From positions 1,798,001 through 1,862,000 of the forward strand of contig NZ_CP066306.1 of NCBI RefSeq assembly GCF_016406145.1: a DNA stretch of 64,000 bases, given 5' to 3'. The notes beneath the pieces were generated by a model. That model saw only the letters and a program-made list of their open reading frames with translations. It was not told the origin of the DNA and searched no databases. Position numbers and translations under genes: made by a program. The stretch's first letter is position 1. Each line of letters opens with the position of its first letter. Positions 51,101 through 60,024 of this stretch are shown in pieces. This DNA comes from Pseudomonas putida (lineage in GTDB: Bacteria > Pseudomonadota > Gammaproteobacteria > Pseudomonadales > Pseudomonadaceae).

Positions 51101-51490
51101 TGGCGATTCGAGCCCTTGCACCCACTGGTTCAGGTCGGGCGGTAACGACAGTGCGGCTTGCCCCTGAGTTGCGCCTGCCTCAAGGTCTCTGTCTTCGAGC
51201 TCCAGTTGCAGCAACGCGGCGACGCAGTGCTTGCAATTCAATCCTACCGGGCAGGAGCAGCTCCCAAAGACGCGCAGGTCACCGTAATTCAACACCAGCT
51301 TGATATCCTGATGGTAAATCTGGCCCGCCGAGCCCCTGCACATCGCCTCGATGGAATGGCCCTGCAGCGAGAGGATGCGCGTTCGTTCCTGCGCTGCATA
51401 TTTCCGGCCGCGGGCCAGTGCGCCAGCGTCGATAAAATCGACCCAATCGGGATGGGCTCTGAGCAGTTGCCGTGCGTCGCCCTCAGTCAC
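48164..51490 (-). CDS. SWIM zinc-finger SNF2-family helicase/translocase
   Basis: A 1108-residue protein. A SWIM zinc finger lies near the N-terminus: C78-S-C80-x5-C86-K-H88 (FGSCSCPVGLNCKHC). A long middle region (about 110-630) of bacterial SNF2-associated type follows, then the two-lobed SNF2 ATPase from about 640: Walker A GDDMGLGKTLQ, LVLDEAQNIKSSTSKA (DEAQ box), and the C-terminal helicase lobe with NLTAADTVIHFDPWWNPA. Such proteins translocate on dsDNA. The start is GTG 51490 with GGAG 7 bp before. Only 1 bp separates it from the csiV-like stop, placing it third in an mfd-csiV-helicase operon. Confidence 0.93.
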   Translation of the reverse strand: MTEGDARQLLRAHPDWVDFIDAGALARGRKYAAQERTRILSLQGHSIEAMCRGSAGQIYHQDIKLVLNYGDLRVFGSCSCPVGLNCKHCVAALLQLELEDRDLEAGATQGQAALSLPPDLNQWVQGLESPSPIAATKEPARKGPAIYYRIHRDSEHFHLEPIKGTLQPDGTLKVVRITSMPEMIYYTPRYVTEDDARLLRLIDARSKTLTPVAELEGKQGAELLSYALATGRLLYEDDPTPLHAGPQLHAEFRWVRLDNGSYRGAWHHDQHLPLQVLPIEPLHYIDRHSHQTGELQHDLDPFIASQLARAPTVPEHLVVPLSHRLNALNRQVPTPTAVITEQIDNIQPKGRLTLGSLEFSAYMPKTGRMQRQMQHRAALSFDYDGLRASGSDDKPLTRLVDTISQRIRRQPQVEQALRKALRELGFKPATRQSKALPDSAGEMLQLPDDEAWLRFARDGLPRLRKAGWEVDIHRDFAFNLHEVDDWYASIDEAPGHEWFDLELGIVVEGQRHSLLPIVLQLLRSNPELLRPSELARRSDDEHLLIDLNRGRLDAPALRVALPYGRIKSVMGTLGELYLHEDNVGPTLRMDRADAARLNDIEHLPLHWEGGAHVRDLGRRLRDARDLQVAPPAALNATLRPYQQQGLNWLQALREMGTGGILGDDMGLGKTLQALAHLLLEKQNGRLAHPALAVMPTSLVPNWLDEAQRFAPDLRVLALHGPGRSKHFAKLHEYDLVLTTYALVPRDLEHLRAQQWSVLVLDEAQNIKSSTSKAAQAVCELQANQRLCLTGTPMENNLGELWSIFHFLMPGWLGEVKRFNQDYRTPIERHGDAERLSHLVHRIRPFLLRRTKEQVATELPPKTEMVHWVELSDAQRDTYEAVRVAMDKKVREEIARNGAARSQIVILDALLKLRQVCCDLRLVKGVEIKGNQADKGKLGALLDMLEELLSEGRRVLLFSQFTSMLALIEQELEKRKIRYSLLTGDTRDRRTPVQQFQQGDSEVFLISLKAGGVGLNLTAADTVIHFDPWWNPASENQATDRAYRIGQDKPVFVFKLITRGTVEEKIQQLQQEKAALAASLLDGAEAGQWRLGDEEIEALFAPLPGKRGR

Positions 51491-51491
51491 A

Positions 51492-52064
51492 TCACTGCTC
51501 CATCATCTCCGGATCCATCACCGGCATCTTCCGTGTGCCTGGTGGGGTGACCTTCAGCAGCACCGCCAGGTGGCCGCCATCGAGGAAGGTCAGTTGGCCG
51601 CCCTTGACGGTGCTGTTGCTCTGTTTGAACTGCTCGCTTTTGAGCACATTGCCGTTGCTGTCGAGCTGGTTGACCCAGAAATTGGCCTCCACGGCGATGA
51701 AGCGCCCTTCGGTGATGCTCAGGTTGCCTTCGATCGGGAAATGGCCGAACTGCTCCTGGCCATGACCCAGAGCGATGCGGCTTGGCGTGTCGCCGACCTG
51801 CTGCTGCCAGGCCTTGTGCAGCAGCACGGTGTAGTCGGCCGTGGCTTGCAGGCGGGTGGCTTCATCTTCCAGCGCCAGTGGGCGTTCTGCGCTCTTTTCC
51901 AGGCGCAGGGCGCCGGCGCTCCAGTCTTCAGGGGCGTACGGGCTGGTGAAGGCCGGCACGCTGTTCTGCCGCACAAGGATCATTTCCACCTGATAAAGAC
52001 CTTCAGCGAAGGCGGCCGGCGCGAACAGCGCAAGCAACAAGGTCAGGCAACGGATGGCACGCAT
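51492..52064 (-). CDS. csiV: CsiV-family periplasmic protein
   Basis: A 190-residue exported protein. The signal peptide MRAIRCLTLLLALFAPAAFA cleaves before EGLYQVEMILVRQ; the rest is a soluble domain ending in GGHLAVLLKVTPPG. In Vibrio CsiV binds penicillin-binding-protein activators and also lies beside mfd; that neighbourhood is the main reason for the name. ATG 52064, 9 bp after the mfd stop; its own stop is 1 bp before the helicase GTG. Its envelope role contrasts with the DNA-repair genes around it. Confidence 0.85.
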   Translation of the reverse strand: MRAIRCLTLLLALFAPAAFAEGLYQVEMILVRQNSVPAFTSPYAPEDWSAGALRLEKSAERPLALEDEATRLQATADYTVLLHKAWQQQVGDTPSRIALGHGQEQFGHFPIEGNLSITEGRFIAVEANFWVNQLDSNGNVLKSEQFKQSNSTVKGGQLTFLDGGHLAVLLKVTPPGTRKMPVMDPEMMEQ

Positions 52065-52073
52065 GGATCTTCC

Positions 52074-55000
52074 TTAGGCTGTCTGTGGGGTCAGGCGCTC
52101 GAACAGCGCCTCCAGAGTGTTGAAGCGTTCGTCGGGCCGTTCCATCGGTACCAGGAAGCGGAACTGGGTTGCGCCTTCGAACTTGTAGCGTTTTGGCTGG
52201 CCCTGGATCAGCTTGATCAGGGTCAGCGGGTCGACTGGGGTTTCGGCCTCGAACTCGAGCTTGCCGCCGTTCGGGCCGGCATCGACTTTCTTGATGCCGA
52301 GCTTTTCCGCCTGAAGCTTGAGCTGGGTCAGGCGCATCAGGTTCTTGGTCGGCTCGGGCAGCAGGCCGAAGCGGTCGATCATCTCCACCTGCAGGTCCTT
52401 GAGACCCTCCTCGTCAGCTGCCGAGGCGATGCGTTTGTAGAGGATCAGCCGCGCATGTACGTCGGGCAGGTAATCCTCGGGGATCAGTGCCGGCAGGCGC
52501 AGGTTGATTTCCGGGCCACCGCCCAGCGGCTGTTCCAGGTTCGGCTGTGTGCCCTTGCGAATGGCCTTGACCGCCCGTTCGAGCATTTCCATGTAAAGGG
52601 TAAAGCCCACGGCCTGGATCTGCCCGCTCTGGCCTTCGCCCAGCAGCTCGCCGGCGCCGCGGATTTCCAGGTCGTTGGTGGCCAGCACGAAGCCGGCGCC
52701 CAGGTCCTGGGTGTTGGCAATGGCTTCCAGGCGTTTCTCGGCGTCGGCGCTCACTTTCTGCCGCGCCGGTGTCAGCAGGTAGGCATAGGCCTGGTGGTGG
52801 CTGCGGCCGACCCGGCCACGCAACTGGTGCAATTGGGCCAGGCCGAACTTGTCCGCGCGCTCGATGACGATGGTGTTGGCGCTGGGCACGTCGATGCCGG
52901 TCTCGATGATGGTCGAGGCGATCAGCACGTTGAAGCGCTTGTGATAGAAGTCGCTCATCACCTGTTCCAGTTCGCGCTCGCGCATCTGCCCGTGGCCGAT
53001 GCCGATACGCGCTTCAGGCACCAGTTCGGCAAGGTCTGCGGCGCATTTTTCGATGGTTTTCACATCGTTGTGCAGGTAGTACACCTGGCCGCCGCGTAGC
53101 AGTTCACGCAGTAGTGCTTCTTTTACCGTACTGTTGTTCTGCTCCATGACGAAGGTGCGCACCGACAGGCGCCGTGCCGGCGGTGTGGCGATGATGGACA
53201 GGTCACGCATGCCGGCCACGGCCATGTTCAGCGTTCGCGGAATCGGTGTGGCGGTCAGGGTGAGGATGTCCACCTCGCTGCGCAGGGCCTTGAGCTGTTC
53301 CTTCTGGCGTACGCCAAAGCGGTGCTCTTCGTCGATTACCACCAGGCCCAGGTCCTTGAAGCGCACATCGTCCTGCAGCAGTTTGTGCGTGCCGATCAGG
53401 ATGTCGATCTTGCCTTCGGCCAGGTCCGCTGCGGCGCTGGCCACTTCCTTGGCCGATTTGAAGCGGCTCATCACCTCGACCGTTACCGGCCAGTCGGCGA
53501 AGCGGTCGCGGAAGCTGTTGTAGTGCTGCTGGGCAAGCAGGGTGGTAGGCACCAGCACCGCTACCTGGCGGCCGCTGTGCACGGCGATGAAAGCCGCGCG
53601 CATGGCGACCTCGGTCTTGCCGAAGCCGACGTCGCCGCACACCAGGCGGTCCATCGGCTTGGCGGCGAGCATGTCGGCGCGCACCGCTTCGATGGCGTTC
53701 TGCTGGTCGGGGGTTTCCTCGAAGGGGAAGCCGGCGCTGAAGGTGGCATAGTCGGCAGCCGGGTCGGCGAATGCGTAACCCTTGCGCGCGGCTCGGCGGG
53801 CGTAGATGTCGAGCAGCTCGGCGGCCACGTCGCGGACCTGTTCGGCGGCTTTGCGCTTGGCCTTCTGCCAGGCTTCCGAGCCGAGCCGGTGCAGCGGCGC
53901 CAGGGCGTCATCGCTGCCGGTGTAGCGGGCAATCAGGTGCAGGTTGGCCACCGGGACGTAAAGCTTGGCGCCCTCGGCGTATTCCAGGGTCAGGAACTCG
54001 GCGGCCTGGCCGTCGATCTCCAGCGTGGCCAGGCCCAGATAGCGGCCCACGCCATGGTCGATGTGCACCACCGGCGCGCCTTCACGCAGTTCGGTAAGGT
54101 TTTTGATCACCGCATCATTGGCGGCCTCGCCGCGCTTGTCGCGGCGCCGGCGCTGCATCACGCGCTGCCCGAACAGCGGGCTTTCGGCGACCAGGGCGAT
54201 GGCCGGGTCTTCGAGTAGCAGGCCTTCGTCCAGCGGGGCGATGGTGATCGCCAGGCGCTGGCTGCCAGTGATGAAGTCCGCCCAGCCCTCGACTGTGTGT
54301 GGCCTCAGCTTGAGGCGCTCGAGCAGCTCCAGCAGCACCTCGCGACGGCCCGCCGATTCGGCGGTGAACAGCACCCGGCCGCTGAACTGGTCGAGGAAGT
54401 CGGACAGCGCCGCCAGCGGCTGGTTGGCCTTGGCTTCGATGGCCAGGTTGGGCAGGGTGCGGGCGGGAAAGCGCTCGCGGCCGACGCCAGGCTCGACATC
54501 CTCGGCACTGACCACCACGCGCGGCCACTGTTTAAGCTGGGCGAAGCAGTCCTCCACTGGCAGGAACAGTTCAGAAGGCGGCAGCAGTGGACGGCTCAGG
54601 TCGCCGCGGCGGTCTTCGTAACGCCCGCGCACGTCGTTCCAGAAGTGCTCGGCAGCCTGCTCGACGCCCGGCAGCGAGAACACCTGGGTGTCGCTTGGCA
54701 GGTAGTCGAACAGTGTCGAGGTTTCTTCGAAGAACAGCGGCAGGTAGTACTCGATCCCGGCGGGGATGATGCCGCTGGCCAGGTCCTGGAAGATCGCGCT
54801 GCGGCGGAAGTCGACATCGAAACGTTCTCGGAAGCGTGCCTTGAAGCGCGTCACTTCCTCTTTCTGCATGGGGAATTCGCGTGCCGGCAGCAGACGGATC
54901 GAGTCGACCTTGTCGATCGAGCGCTGGGTCTCCGGGTCGAAGGTACGCAGGGTCTCGATCTCGTCGTCGAACAGGTCGATACGGTAGGGCAGCTTGCTGC

Positions 55001-55523
55001 CCATCGGGAACAGGTCGATCAGCGCGCCGCGCACGGCGAACTCGCCATGCTCGTAGACCGTGTCGACGCAGCGGTAGCCAGTGGCCTCCAGCCGTGAGCG
55101 CATCTGTTCTACGTCGATCGTCTGGCCGACATCCAGCACCAGGCTGCTGCCGAGCAGGAAGCGCGTTGGGGCCAGACGGTGTAAGGCCGTGGTGATCGGC
55201 ACCACGAGGATGCCATGGCTCAACTCTGGCAGCCGGTAGAGGCTGGCGATGCGCTGGGAAATGATGTCCTGGTGTGGTGAGAACAGGTCGTAGGGCAGGG
55301 TTTCCCAGTCCGGGAACGGCAGCACCGGTAGGCCGGGTGCAAAGAAGCGCAGCTCCTGCTCCAGACGGTCGGCAGCCTGGCTGTCGGCGGTCAGCAGCAG
55401 GGTGAAGCGGCCAGCACTGCTGGCGGCCTCGGCGATGGCAAGGCTGAGGGCGGCACCGGGCAGGTTGCCCCAGGTTTGTTTGCCGGCCGTGGCCGACATT
55501 TGCGGTAGGCGCAGAACTGACAC
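52074..55523 (-). CDS. mfd: Transcription-repair coupling factor Mfd
   Basis: A 1149-residue SF2 translocase that dislodges stalled RNA polymerase and recruits UvrA. The N-terminal UvrB-homology region (about 1-350) is followed by the RNAP-interacting domain (about 470-560), RecG-like helicase motifs GDVGFGKTEVAMRAA and VVIDEEHRFGVRQKEQ, the second lobe with RGRVGRSHHQAYAYL, and the C-terminal TRCF domain. The start is GTG 55523 (MSVLRLPQMSATAG) with GGAG 11 bp upstream. The open frame extends to 57005 only because the antisense strand of the GAPDH gene is free of stops; that part is not coding. Confidence 0.96.
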   Translation of the reverse strand: MSVLRLPQMSATAGKQTWGNLPGAALSLAIAEAASSAGRFTLLLTADSQAADRLEQELRFFAPGLPVLPFPDWETLPYDLFSPHQDIISQRIASLYRLPELSHGILVVPITTALHRLAPTRFLLGSSLVLDVGQTIDVEQMRSRLEATGYRCVDTVYEHGEFAVRGALIDLFPMGSKLPYRIDLFDDEIETLRTFDPETQRSIDKVDSIRLLPAREFPMQKEEVTRFKARFRERFDVDFRRSAIFQDLASGIIPAGIEYYLPLFFEETSTLFDYLPSDTQVFSLPGVEQAAEHFWNDVRGRYEDRRGDLSRPLLPPSELFLPVEDCFAQLKQWPRVVVSAEDVEPGVGRERFPARTLPNLAIEAKANQPLAALSDFLDQFSGRVLFTAESAGRREVLLELLERLKLRPHTVEGWADFITGSQRLAITIAPLDEGLLLEDPAIALVAESPLFGQRVMQRRRRDKRGEAANDAVIKNLTELREGAPVVHIDHGVGRYLGLATLEIDGQAAEFLTLEYAEGAKLYVPVANLHLIARYTGSDDALAPLHRLGSEAWQKAKRKAAEQVRDVAAELLDIYARRAARKGYAFADPAADYATFSAGFPFEETPDQQNAIEAVRADMLAAKPMDRLVCGDVGFGKTEVAMRAAFIAVHSGRQVAVLVPTTLLAQQHYNSFRDRFADWPVTVEVMSRFKSAKEVASAAADLAEGKIDILIGTHKLLQDDVRFKDLGLVVIDEEHRFGVRQKEQLKALRSEVDILTLTATPIPRTLNMAVAGMRDLSIIATPPARRLSVRTFVMEQNNSTVKEALLRELLRGGQVYYLHNDVKTIEKCAADLAELVPEARIGIGHGQMRERELEQVMSDFYHKRFNVLIASTIIETGIDVPSANTIVIERADKFGLAQLHQLRGRVGRSHHQAYAYLLTPARQKVSADAEKRLEAIANTQDLGAGFVLATNDLEIRGAGELLGEGQSGQIQAVGFTLYMEMLERAVKAIRKGTQPNLEQPLGGGPEINLRLPALIPEDYLPDVHARLILYKRIASAADEEGLKDLQVEMIDRFGLLPEPTKNLMRLTQLKLQAEKLGIKKVDAGPNGGKLEFEAETPVDPLTLIKLIQGQPKRYKFEGATQFRFLVPMERPDERFNTLEALFERLTPQTA

Positions 55524-55706
55524 GGGAGATTGCACTCCAAGCGTTGCGGCAAAGAGACCGATTGTACCGGTGCCGGTGCGTGCTGTCAGGCTCGGAAAGG
55601 GCATGAGCACGGGCTTTGGCTCCCACGACAGGCGCTCATTGCCGGTTACGCGTTGGGGCGTCATAATGTAGCCCCTTTTTTCTCCCCCTACATGTGGAAG
55701 GTTCCC

Positions 55707-57155
55707 GTGACTCAGAAGCCCGACCAGTGTCTTGGTGAGTGGATCGATCGTGAAGCTCTGGCTGAAGCGATGATCCCGCTTATCGGTCAGCTCTACCGCA
55801 ACAACAACGTGGTGAGCTCGATCTATGGCCGCAGCCTGATCAACCGTTCGGTTATCTCGATCCTCAAGGCCCACCGCTTTGCGCGTCACCGTCAAACCGA
55901 CGAAACCGAACTGTCCGTCCACGAGACATTCCCCCTGCTCAAAGCCATGAGCGAGCTGAAACTGGGCGCCGCTTCGGTCGACCTGGGCAAGCTGGCCAAC
56001 AAGTTCAAGCAGGAAGGCAACGGCAAGACCGCCGAGCAGTTCGTGCGTGAAGAACTGGCCGACGTGGTTGGCCAGCAGAACGCTTCGGCGCGCAAGGGCA
56101 CCGACGTTGTCCTGTACGGTTTCGGCCGCATCGGCCGCCTGCTGGCGCGCATCCTGATCGAGAAGACCGGTGGTGGCGACGGCCTGCGCCTGCGTGCAAT
56201 CGTTGTGCGCAAGGGTGCCGAAAACGACCTGGTCAAGCGCGCCAGCCTGCTGCGCCGTGACTCGGTGCACGGCCCGTTCGATGGCACCATCACCATCGAC
56301 GAAGCCAACAACACCATCACTGCCAACGGCAACCTGATCCAGATCATCTACGCCAAGAGCCCGAGCGAAGTCGACTACACCCAGTACGGCATCGACAACG
56401 CCCTGATCGTCGACAACACCGGCGTATGGCGTGATGCCGACGGCCTGGGCCAGCACCTGGCCTGCCCGGGCGCTGCCCGCGTGATCCTCACCGCACCTGG
56501 CAAGGGCGCGCTGAAGAACATCGTGCACGGCATCAACCACGGTGACATCACCGCCGAGGACAAGATCATCTCGGCAGCTTCGTGCACCACCAACGCCATC
56601 GTGCCGGTGCTCAAGGCCATCAACGACCAGTACGGTATCGTCAATGGTCACGTTGAAACCGTTCACTCGTTCACTAACGACCAGAACCTGATCGACAACT
56701 TCCACAAGGGCAGCCGTCGCGGTCGCGCCGCGCCGCTGAACATGGTCATCACCGAAACCGGTGCTGCCACTGCTGCCGCCAAGGCGCTGCCAGTGCTCAA
56801 GGGCAAGCTGACCGGCAACGCCATTCGCGTACCGACGCCGAACGTGTCGATGGCCATCCTGAACCTGAACCTGGAGAAGGCTACCAACCGCGAAGAAATC
56901 AACGAGTACCTGCGCCAGACCGCCATGCACTCGGAGCTGCACAAGCAGATCGATTACGTCAGCTCGCAGGAAGTGGTTTCCACCGACTTCGTAGGCTCGC
57001 GCCACGCGGGTGTGGTCGACGCCGAAGCGACCATCGCCAACGATAACCGCGTTGTTCTGTACGTCTGGTACGACAACGAATTCGGTTACAGCTGCCAGGT
57101 GGTTCGCGTGATGGAAGACATGGCTGGTGTGAACCCGCCAGCGTTTCCACGCTAA
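55707..57155 (+). CDS. gap: Glyceraldehyde-3-phosphate dehydrogenase with N-terminal extension
   Basis: A 482-residue GAPDH, about 140 residues longer than the classic enzyme. A helical extension (about 1-125, MTQKPDQCLGEWIDREALAE) precedes the NAD-binding VVLYGFGRIGRLLA near residue 135; the catalytic Cys is C293 in SAASCTTNAIVPV. It performs the glycolysis/gluconeogenesis step between glyceraldehyde-3-phosphate and 1,3-bisphosphoglycerate. The start is GTG 55707 with AAGG at good spacing; the ATG at 55692 (MWKVP) gives 487 residues but has no SD. It is divergent from mfd and ends at a perfect terminator. Confidence 0.93.
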   Translation: MTQKPDQCLGEWIDREALAEAMIPLIGQLYRNNNVVSSIYGRSLINRSVISILKAHRFARHRQTDETELSVHETFPLLKAMSELKLGAASVDLGKLANKFKQEGNGKTAEQFVREELADVVGQQNASARKGTDVVLYGFGRIGRLLARILIEKTGGGDGLRLRAIVVRKGAENDLVKRASLLRRDSVHGPFDGTITIDEANNTITANGNLIQIIYAKSPSEVDYTQYGIDNALIVDNTGVWRDADGLGQHLACPGAARVILTAPGKGALKNIVHGINHGDITAEDKIISAASCTTNAIVPVLKAINDQYGIVNGHVETVHSFTNDQNLIDNFHKGSRRGRAAPLNMVITETGAATAAAKALPVLKGKLTGNAIRVPTPNVSMAILNLNLEKATNREEINEYLRQTAMHSELHKQIDYVSSQEVVSTDFVGSRHAGVVDAEATIANDNRVVLYVWYDNEFGYSCQVVRVMEDMAGVNPPAFPR

Positions 57156-57173
57156 TTCGCTTGTAAGGCAATG

Positions 57174-57205
57174 AAAAAACGGGAACCTTCGGGTTCCCGT
57201 TTTTT
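57174..57205. terminator. Bidirectional terminator after gap
   Basis: AAAAAACGGGAACC-TTCG-GGTTCCCGTTTTTT: 8-bp GC-containing stem, UUCG-type tetraloop and T6. Confidence 0.95.
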
Positions 57206-57211
57206 ATGGCT

Positions 57212-57357
57212 GCACCGGCGCGACCTTGTAGGAGCGGCCTTGTGTCGCGAAAGGACCGCAAAGCGGCCCCAGGTCTCAGCTGAGCAACACAAATTGCTGG
57301 GGCTGCTGCGCAGCCCTTTCGCGACACAAGGCCGCTCCTACAAGGTCGCGCCGGTGC
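57212..57357. repeat. Perfect 43-bp inverted REP pair
   Basis: Arms 57212-57254 and 57315-57357 are exact reverse complements over 43 bp, separated by 60 bp. The core CTTGTAGGAGCGGCCTTGTG is a known P. putida REP type. The right arm ends 21 bp before the apbE TTG start. Confidence 0.95.
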
Positions 57358-57378
57358 TGGCAACCGAGAACTCAACTT

Positions 57379-58377
57379 TTGCGCACAGCCCTCCTGTTCA
57401 TCCTCATGCTGCTGACCGCCTGCAACCAAGGCCCCGCCCTGGAGCGCCTCGGTGGCCCTGCCATGGGCAGCAGCTACAGCGTCCAGTACGTCCGCGAGCC
57501 AGGCGGGCCTGCGCCTGTCCAGGTACAGGCGGCAGTGGAAACGATCCTGCAGGGCATAGATCAGCACTACTCGACCTACCGCGGCGACTCTGCGGTGAGC
57601 CAGTTCAATCAGCTCCCCGGCAACCAGTGCCTGGCCTTGCCGTCAGACATGCTCGAACTGGTCACCTTCGGCCAACACCTGGCCGAACAAAGCGATGGCG
57701 CTTTCGACCTCACTGTCGAGCCGTTGCTTGACCTCTGGGGTTTCGGCCCCCAGGCTCGCCATGAGCAGGTGCCAGAACCGCAGGCGCTGGCCAATGCCCG
57801 CCTGCGTGTGGGCTACCAGCACTTGCGCATCGAGGGCCAGGCATTGTGCAAGGACGCCCCTGTGCAACTGGACTTCAACAGCATCGCCGCTGGCCACGCC
57901 GTGGACCTGATTGCTGCACGCCTGCGTGCCATGGGTATCGTCAACTTCATTGCCGAAGTTACCGGCGAGCTCAAGGCGGTGGGCCGCAAACCCGATGGTA
58001 GCCCATGGCGCATTGCCCTGGAGTTGCCCCGCGAAGACCGTCAGATCGCCCGCCAGGTAATGCCGGTCAATGGCCTGGGTGTATCGACCTCGGGTGACTA
58101 TCGGCACTATTTCGAGCAGAATGGCCGGCGCTATTCGCACACCTTCGATGCCCGTATCGGGCGCCCGGTCGATCATGACCTGGCTGCCGTCACCGTGCTC
58201 GATGCCTCGGCGCTGCAGGCCGACGGCTACTCGACCCTGTTGCTGATCCTCGGGCCTGAGCGCGGCTGGGACTTTGCCCTCGCTCATGACCTGGCGGCGG
58301 TATTGGTGACTCGGGCAGAGGGTGGCTTCGTCTCCCGAGCTACGCCCGCTTTCGAGCGGGCGCTCAAAGGCAAGTGA
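57379..58377 (+). CDS. apbE: FAD:protein FMN transferase, lipoprotein
   Basis: A 332-residue ApbE that attaches FMN covalently to Thr or Ser of exported flavoproteins such as Nqr/Rnf subunits. A short lipoprotein signal MRTALLFILMLLTAC puts Cys15 at the lipid anchor. Conserved parts are PAMGSSYSVQY, YSTYRGDSAVSQFN, DFNSIAAGHAVDLIA and the C-terminal DARIGRPVDHDLAAVTVL. The start is TTG 57379; no ATG fits the signal peptide. The SD is weak because the REP arm ends just upstream. It lies between gap and sthA, without an nqr or rnf operon nearby. Confidence 0.9.
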   Translation: MRTALLFILMLLTACNQGPALERLGGPAMGSSYSVQYVREPGGPAPVQVQAAVETILQGIDQHYSTYRGDSAVSQFNQLPGNQCLALPSDMLELVTFGQHLAEQSDGAFDLTVEPLLDLWGFGPQARHEQVPEPQALANARLRVGYQHLRIEGQALCKDAPVQLDFNSIAAGHAVDLIAARLRAMGIVNFIAEVTGELKAVGRKPDGSPWRIALELPREDRQIARQVMPVNGLGVSTSGDYRHYFEQNGRRYSHTFDARIGRPVDHDLAAVTVLDASALQADGYSTLLLILGPERGWDFALAHDLAAVLVTRAEGGFVSRATPAFERALKGK

Positions 58378-58581
58378 AAGCGCAAGCAGGGACGGTAGCT
58401 GCCAGGGAATCGGTGGATGCACATGTAGTGCAGGCAAAATTGGCCTACGACGCGACCAAGGGTTAATGTGCGCGGCGTTCACGCTTGATTAGACTGCACC
58501 CGAATTTTCTCATGGCGCCCCGGCGGCATGATCGAGTCCCGCGGCGACCGTGGCCAGCGGGCCAGTTCTGAAGGAGTACGC

Positions 58582-59976
58582 ATGGCTGTCTACAACTACG
58601 ACGTAGTGGTGTTGGGTTCCGGCCCGGCCGGAGAAGGTGCGGCAATGAACGCCGCCAAAGCAGGGCGCAAGGTGGCGATGGTCGACAGCCGTCGCCAGGT
58701 CGGTGGCAACTGCACCCATCTGGGCACCATCCCGTCCAAGGCACTGCGTCACTCGGTGCGGCAGATCATGCAGTTCAACACCAACCCGATGTTCCGTGCC
58801 ATCGGTGAGCCACGCTGGTTCTCCTTCCCAGACGTGCTCAAGAGCGCCGAGAAGGTGATTTCCAAGCAGGTCGCTTCGCGTACCGGCTACTACGCCCGTA
58901 ACCGCGTCGACCTGTTCTTCGGCACCGGCAGCTTCGCCGATGAGCAGACCGTCGAAGTGGTCTGCCCCAATGGCGTGGTGGAAAAGCTCAACGCCAAGCA
59001 CATCATCATCGCCACCGGCTCGCGTCCGTACCGCCCGGCCGACATCGACTTCCACCACCCGCGTGTCTATGACAGTGACACCATCCTGAGCCTCAGCCAC
59101 ACCCCGCGCAAACTGATCGTTTACGGCGCCGGCGTAATTGGCTGCGAATACGCCTCCATCTTCAGTGGCTTGGGTGTGCTGGTCGAACTGGTCGACAACC
59201 GCGGCCAGTTGCTGAGCTTCCTGGATTCGGAAATTTCCCAGGCGCTGAGCTACCACTTCAGCAACAACAACATCACCGTGCGCCACAACGAAGACTACGA
59301 GCGGGTCGAGGGCCTGGACAATGGTGTCATCCTGCACCTGAAGTCTGGCAAGAAGATCAAGGCCGACGCCTTGCTGTGGTGCAACGGCCGCACCGGCAAC
59401 ACCGACAAGCTGGGCCTTGAGAACATCGGCATCAAGGTCAACAGCCGTGGCCAGATCGAAGTCGACGAGGCCTACCGCACCAGCGTGCCGAACATCTATG
59501 GTGCCGGTGACGTGATCGGCTGGCCGAGCCTGGCCAGTGCCGCCCATGACCAGGGCCGCTCGGCGGCAGGCAGCATCGTCGACAACGGCAGCTGGCGTTT
59601 CGTCAACGACGTGCCGACCGGCATCTACACCATTCCGGAGATCAGCTCGATCGGCAAGAACGAGCAGGAGCTGACCCAGGCCAAGGTGCCGTACGAAGTG
59701 GGCAAGGCATTCTTCAAGAGCATGGCGCGTGCACAGATCGCCGGCGAGCCGCAAGGCATGCTGAAGATTCTGTTCCACCGCGAGACCCTGGAAATCCTCG
59801 GCGTGCACTGCTTCGGCTACCAGGCTTCGGAAATCGTCCACATTGGCCAGGCGGTGATGAATCAGCCGGGCGAACTGAATAACCTGAAATACTTCGTCAA
59901 CACCACGTTCAACTACCCGACCATGGCCGAAGCCTATCGGGTAGCTGCCTATGACGGCCTGAACCGGCTTTTTTGA
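58582..59976 (+). CDS. sthA: Soluble pyridine nucleotide transhydrogenase
   Basis: A 464-residue FAD flavoprotein that exchanges reducing equivalents between NADPH and NAD. FAD-binding [15 protein letters not shown] at the N-terminus; NAD(P) domain [17 protein letters not shown]. In the redox-active site one Cys is replaced: C44-x4-T49 in [13 protein letters not shown], where disulfide reductases have C-x4-C. This substitution is the hallmark of soluble transhydrogenases. AAGGAG precedes ATG 58582. Confidence 0.96.
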   Translation: MAVYNYDVVVLGSGPAGEGAAMNAAKAGRKVAMVDSRRQVGGNCTHLGTIPSKALRHSVRQIMQFNTNPMFRAIGEPRWFSFPDVLKSAEKVISKQVASRTGYYARNRVDLFFGTGSFADEQTVEVVCPNGVVEKLNAKHIIIATGSRPYRPADIDFHHPRVYDSDTILSLSHTPRKLIVYGAGVIGCEYASIFSGLGVLVELVDNRGQLLSFLDSEISQALSYHFSNNNITVRHNEDYERVEGLDNGVILHLKSGKKIKADALLWCNGRTGNTDKLGLENIGIKVNSRGQIEVDEAYRTSVPNIYGAGDVIGWPSLASAAHDQGRSAAGSIVDNGSWRFVNDVPTGIYTIPEISSIGKNEQELTQAKVPYEVGKAFFKSMARAQIAGEPQGMLKILFHRETLEILGVHCFGYQASEIVHIGQAVMNQPGELNNLKYFVNTTFNYPTMAEAYRVAAYDGLNRLF

Positions 59977-60024
59977 GCGGCTCCGGCCGGTGGCCTGAGC
60001 CGGTCGGGGAGACCGATTTCAGCC

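Noticed and set aside
55524..57005. N-terminal extension of Mfd by about 490 codons
   Set aside because: It is antisense to the GAPDH gene. Mfd begins at GTG 55523 at the conserved MSVLRLPQMS start, giving normal length.
58510..59841. 443-codon minus-strand open frame across sthA
   Set aside because: Antisense to a certain flavoprotein gene, without start signals.
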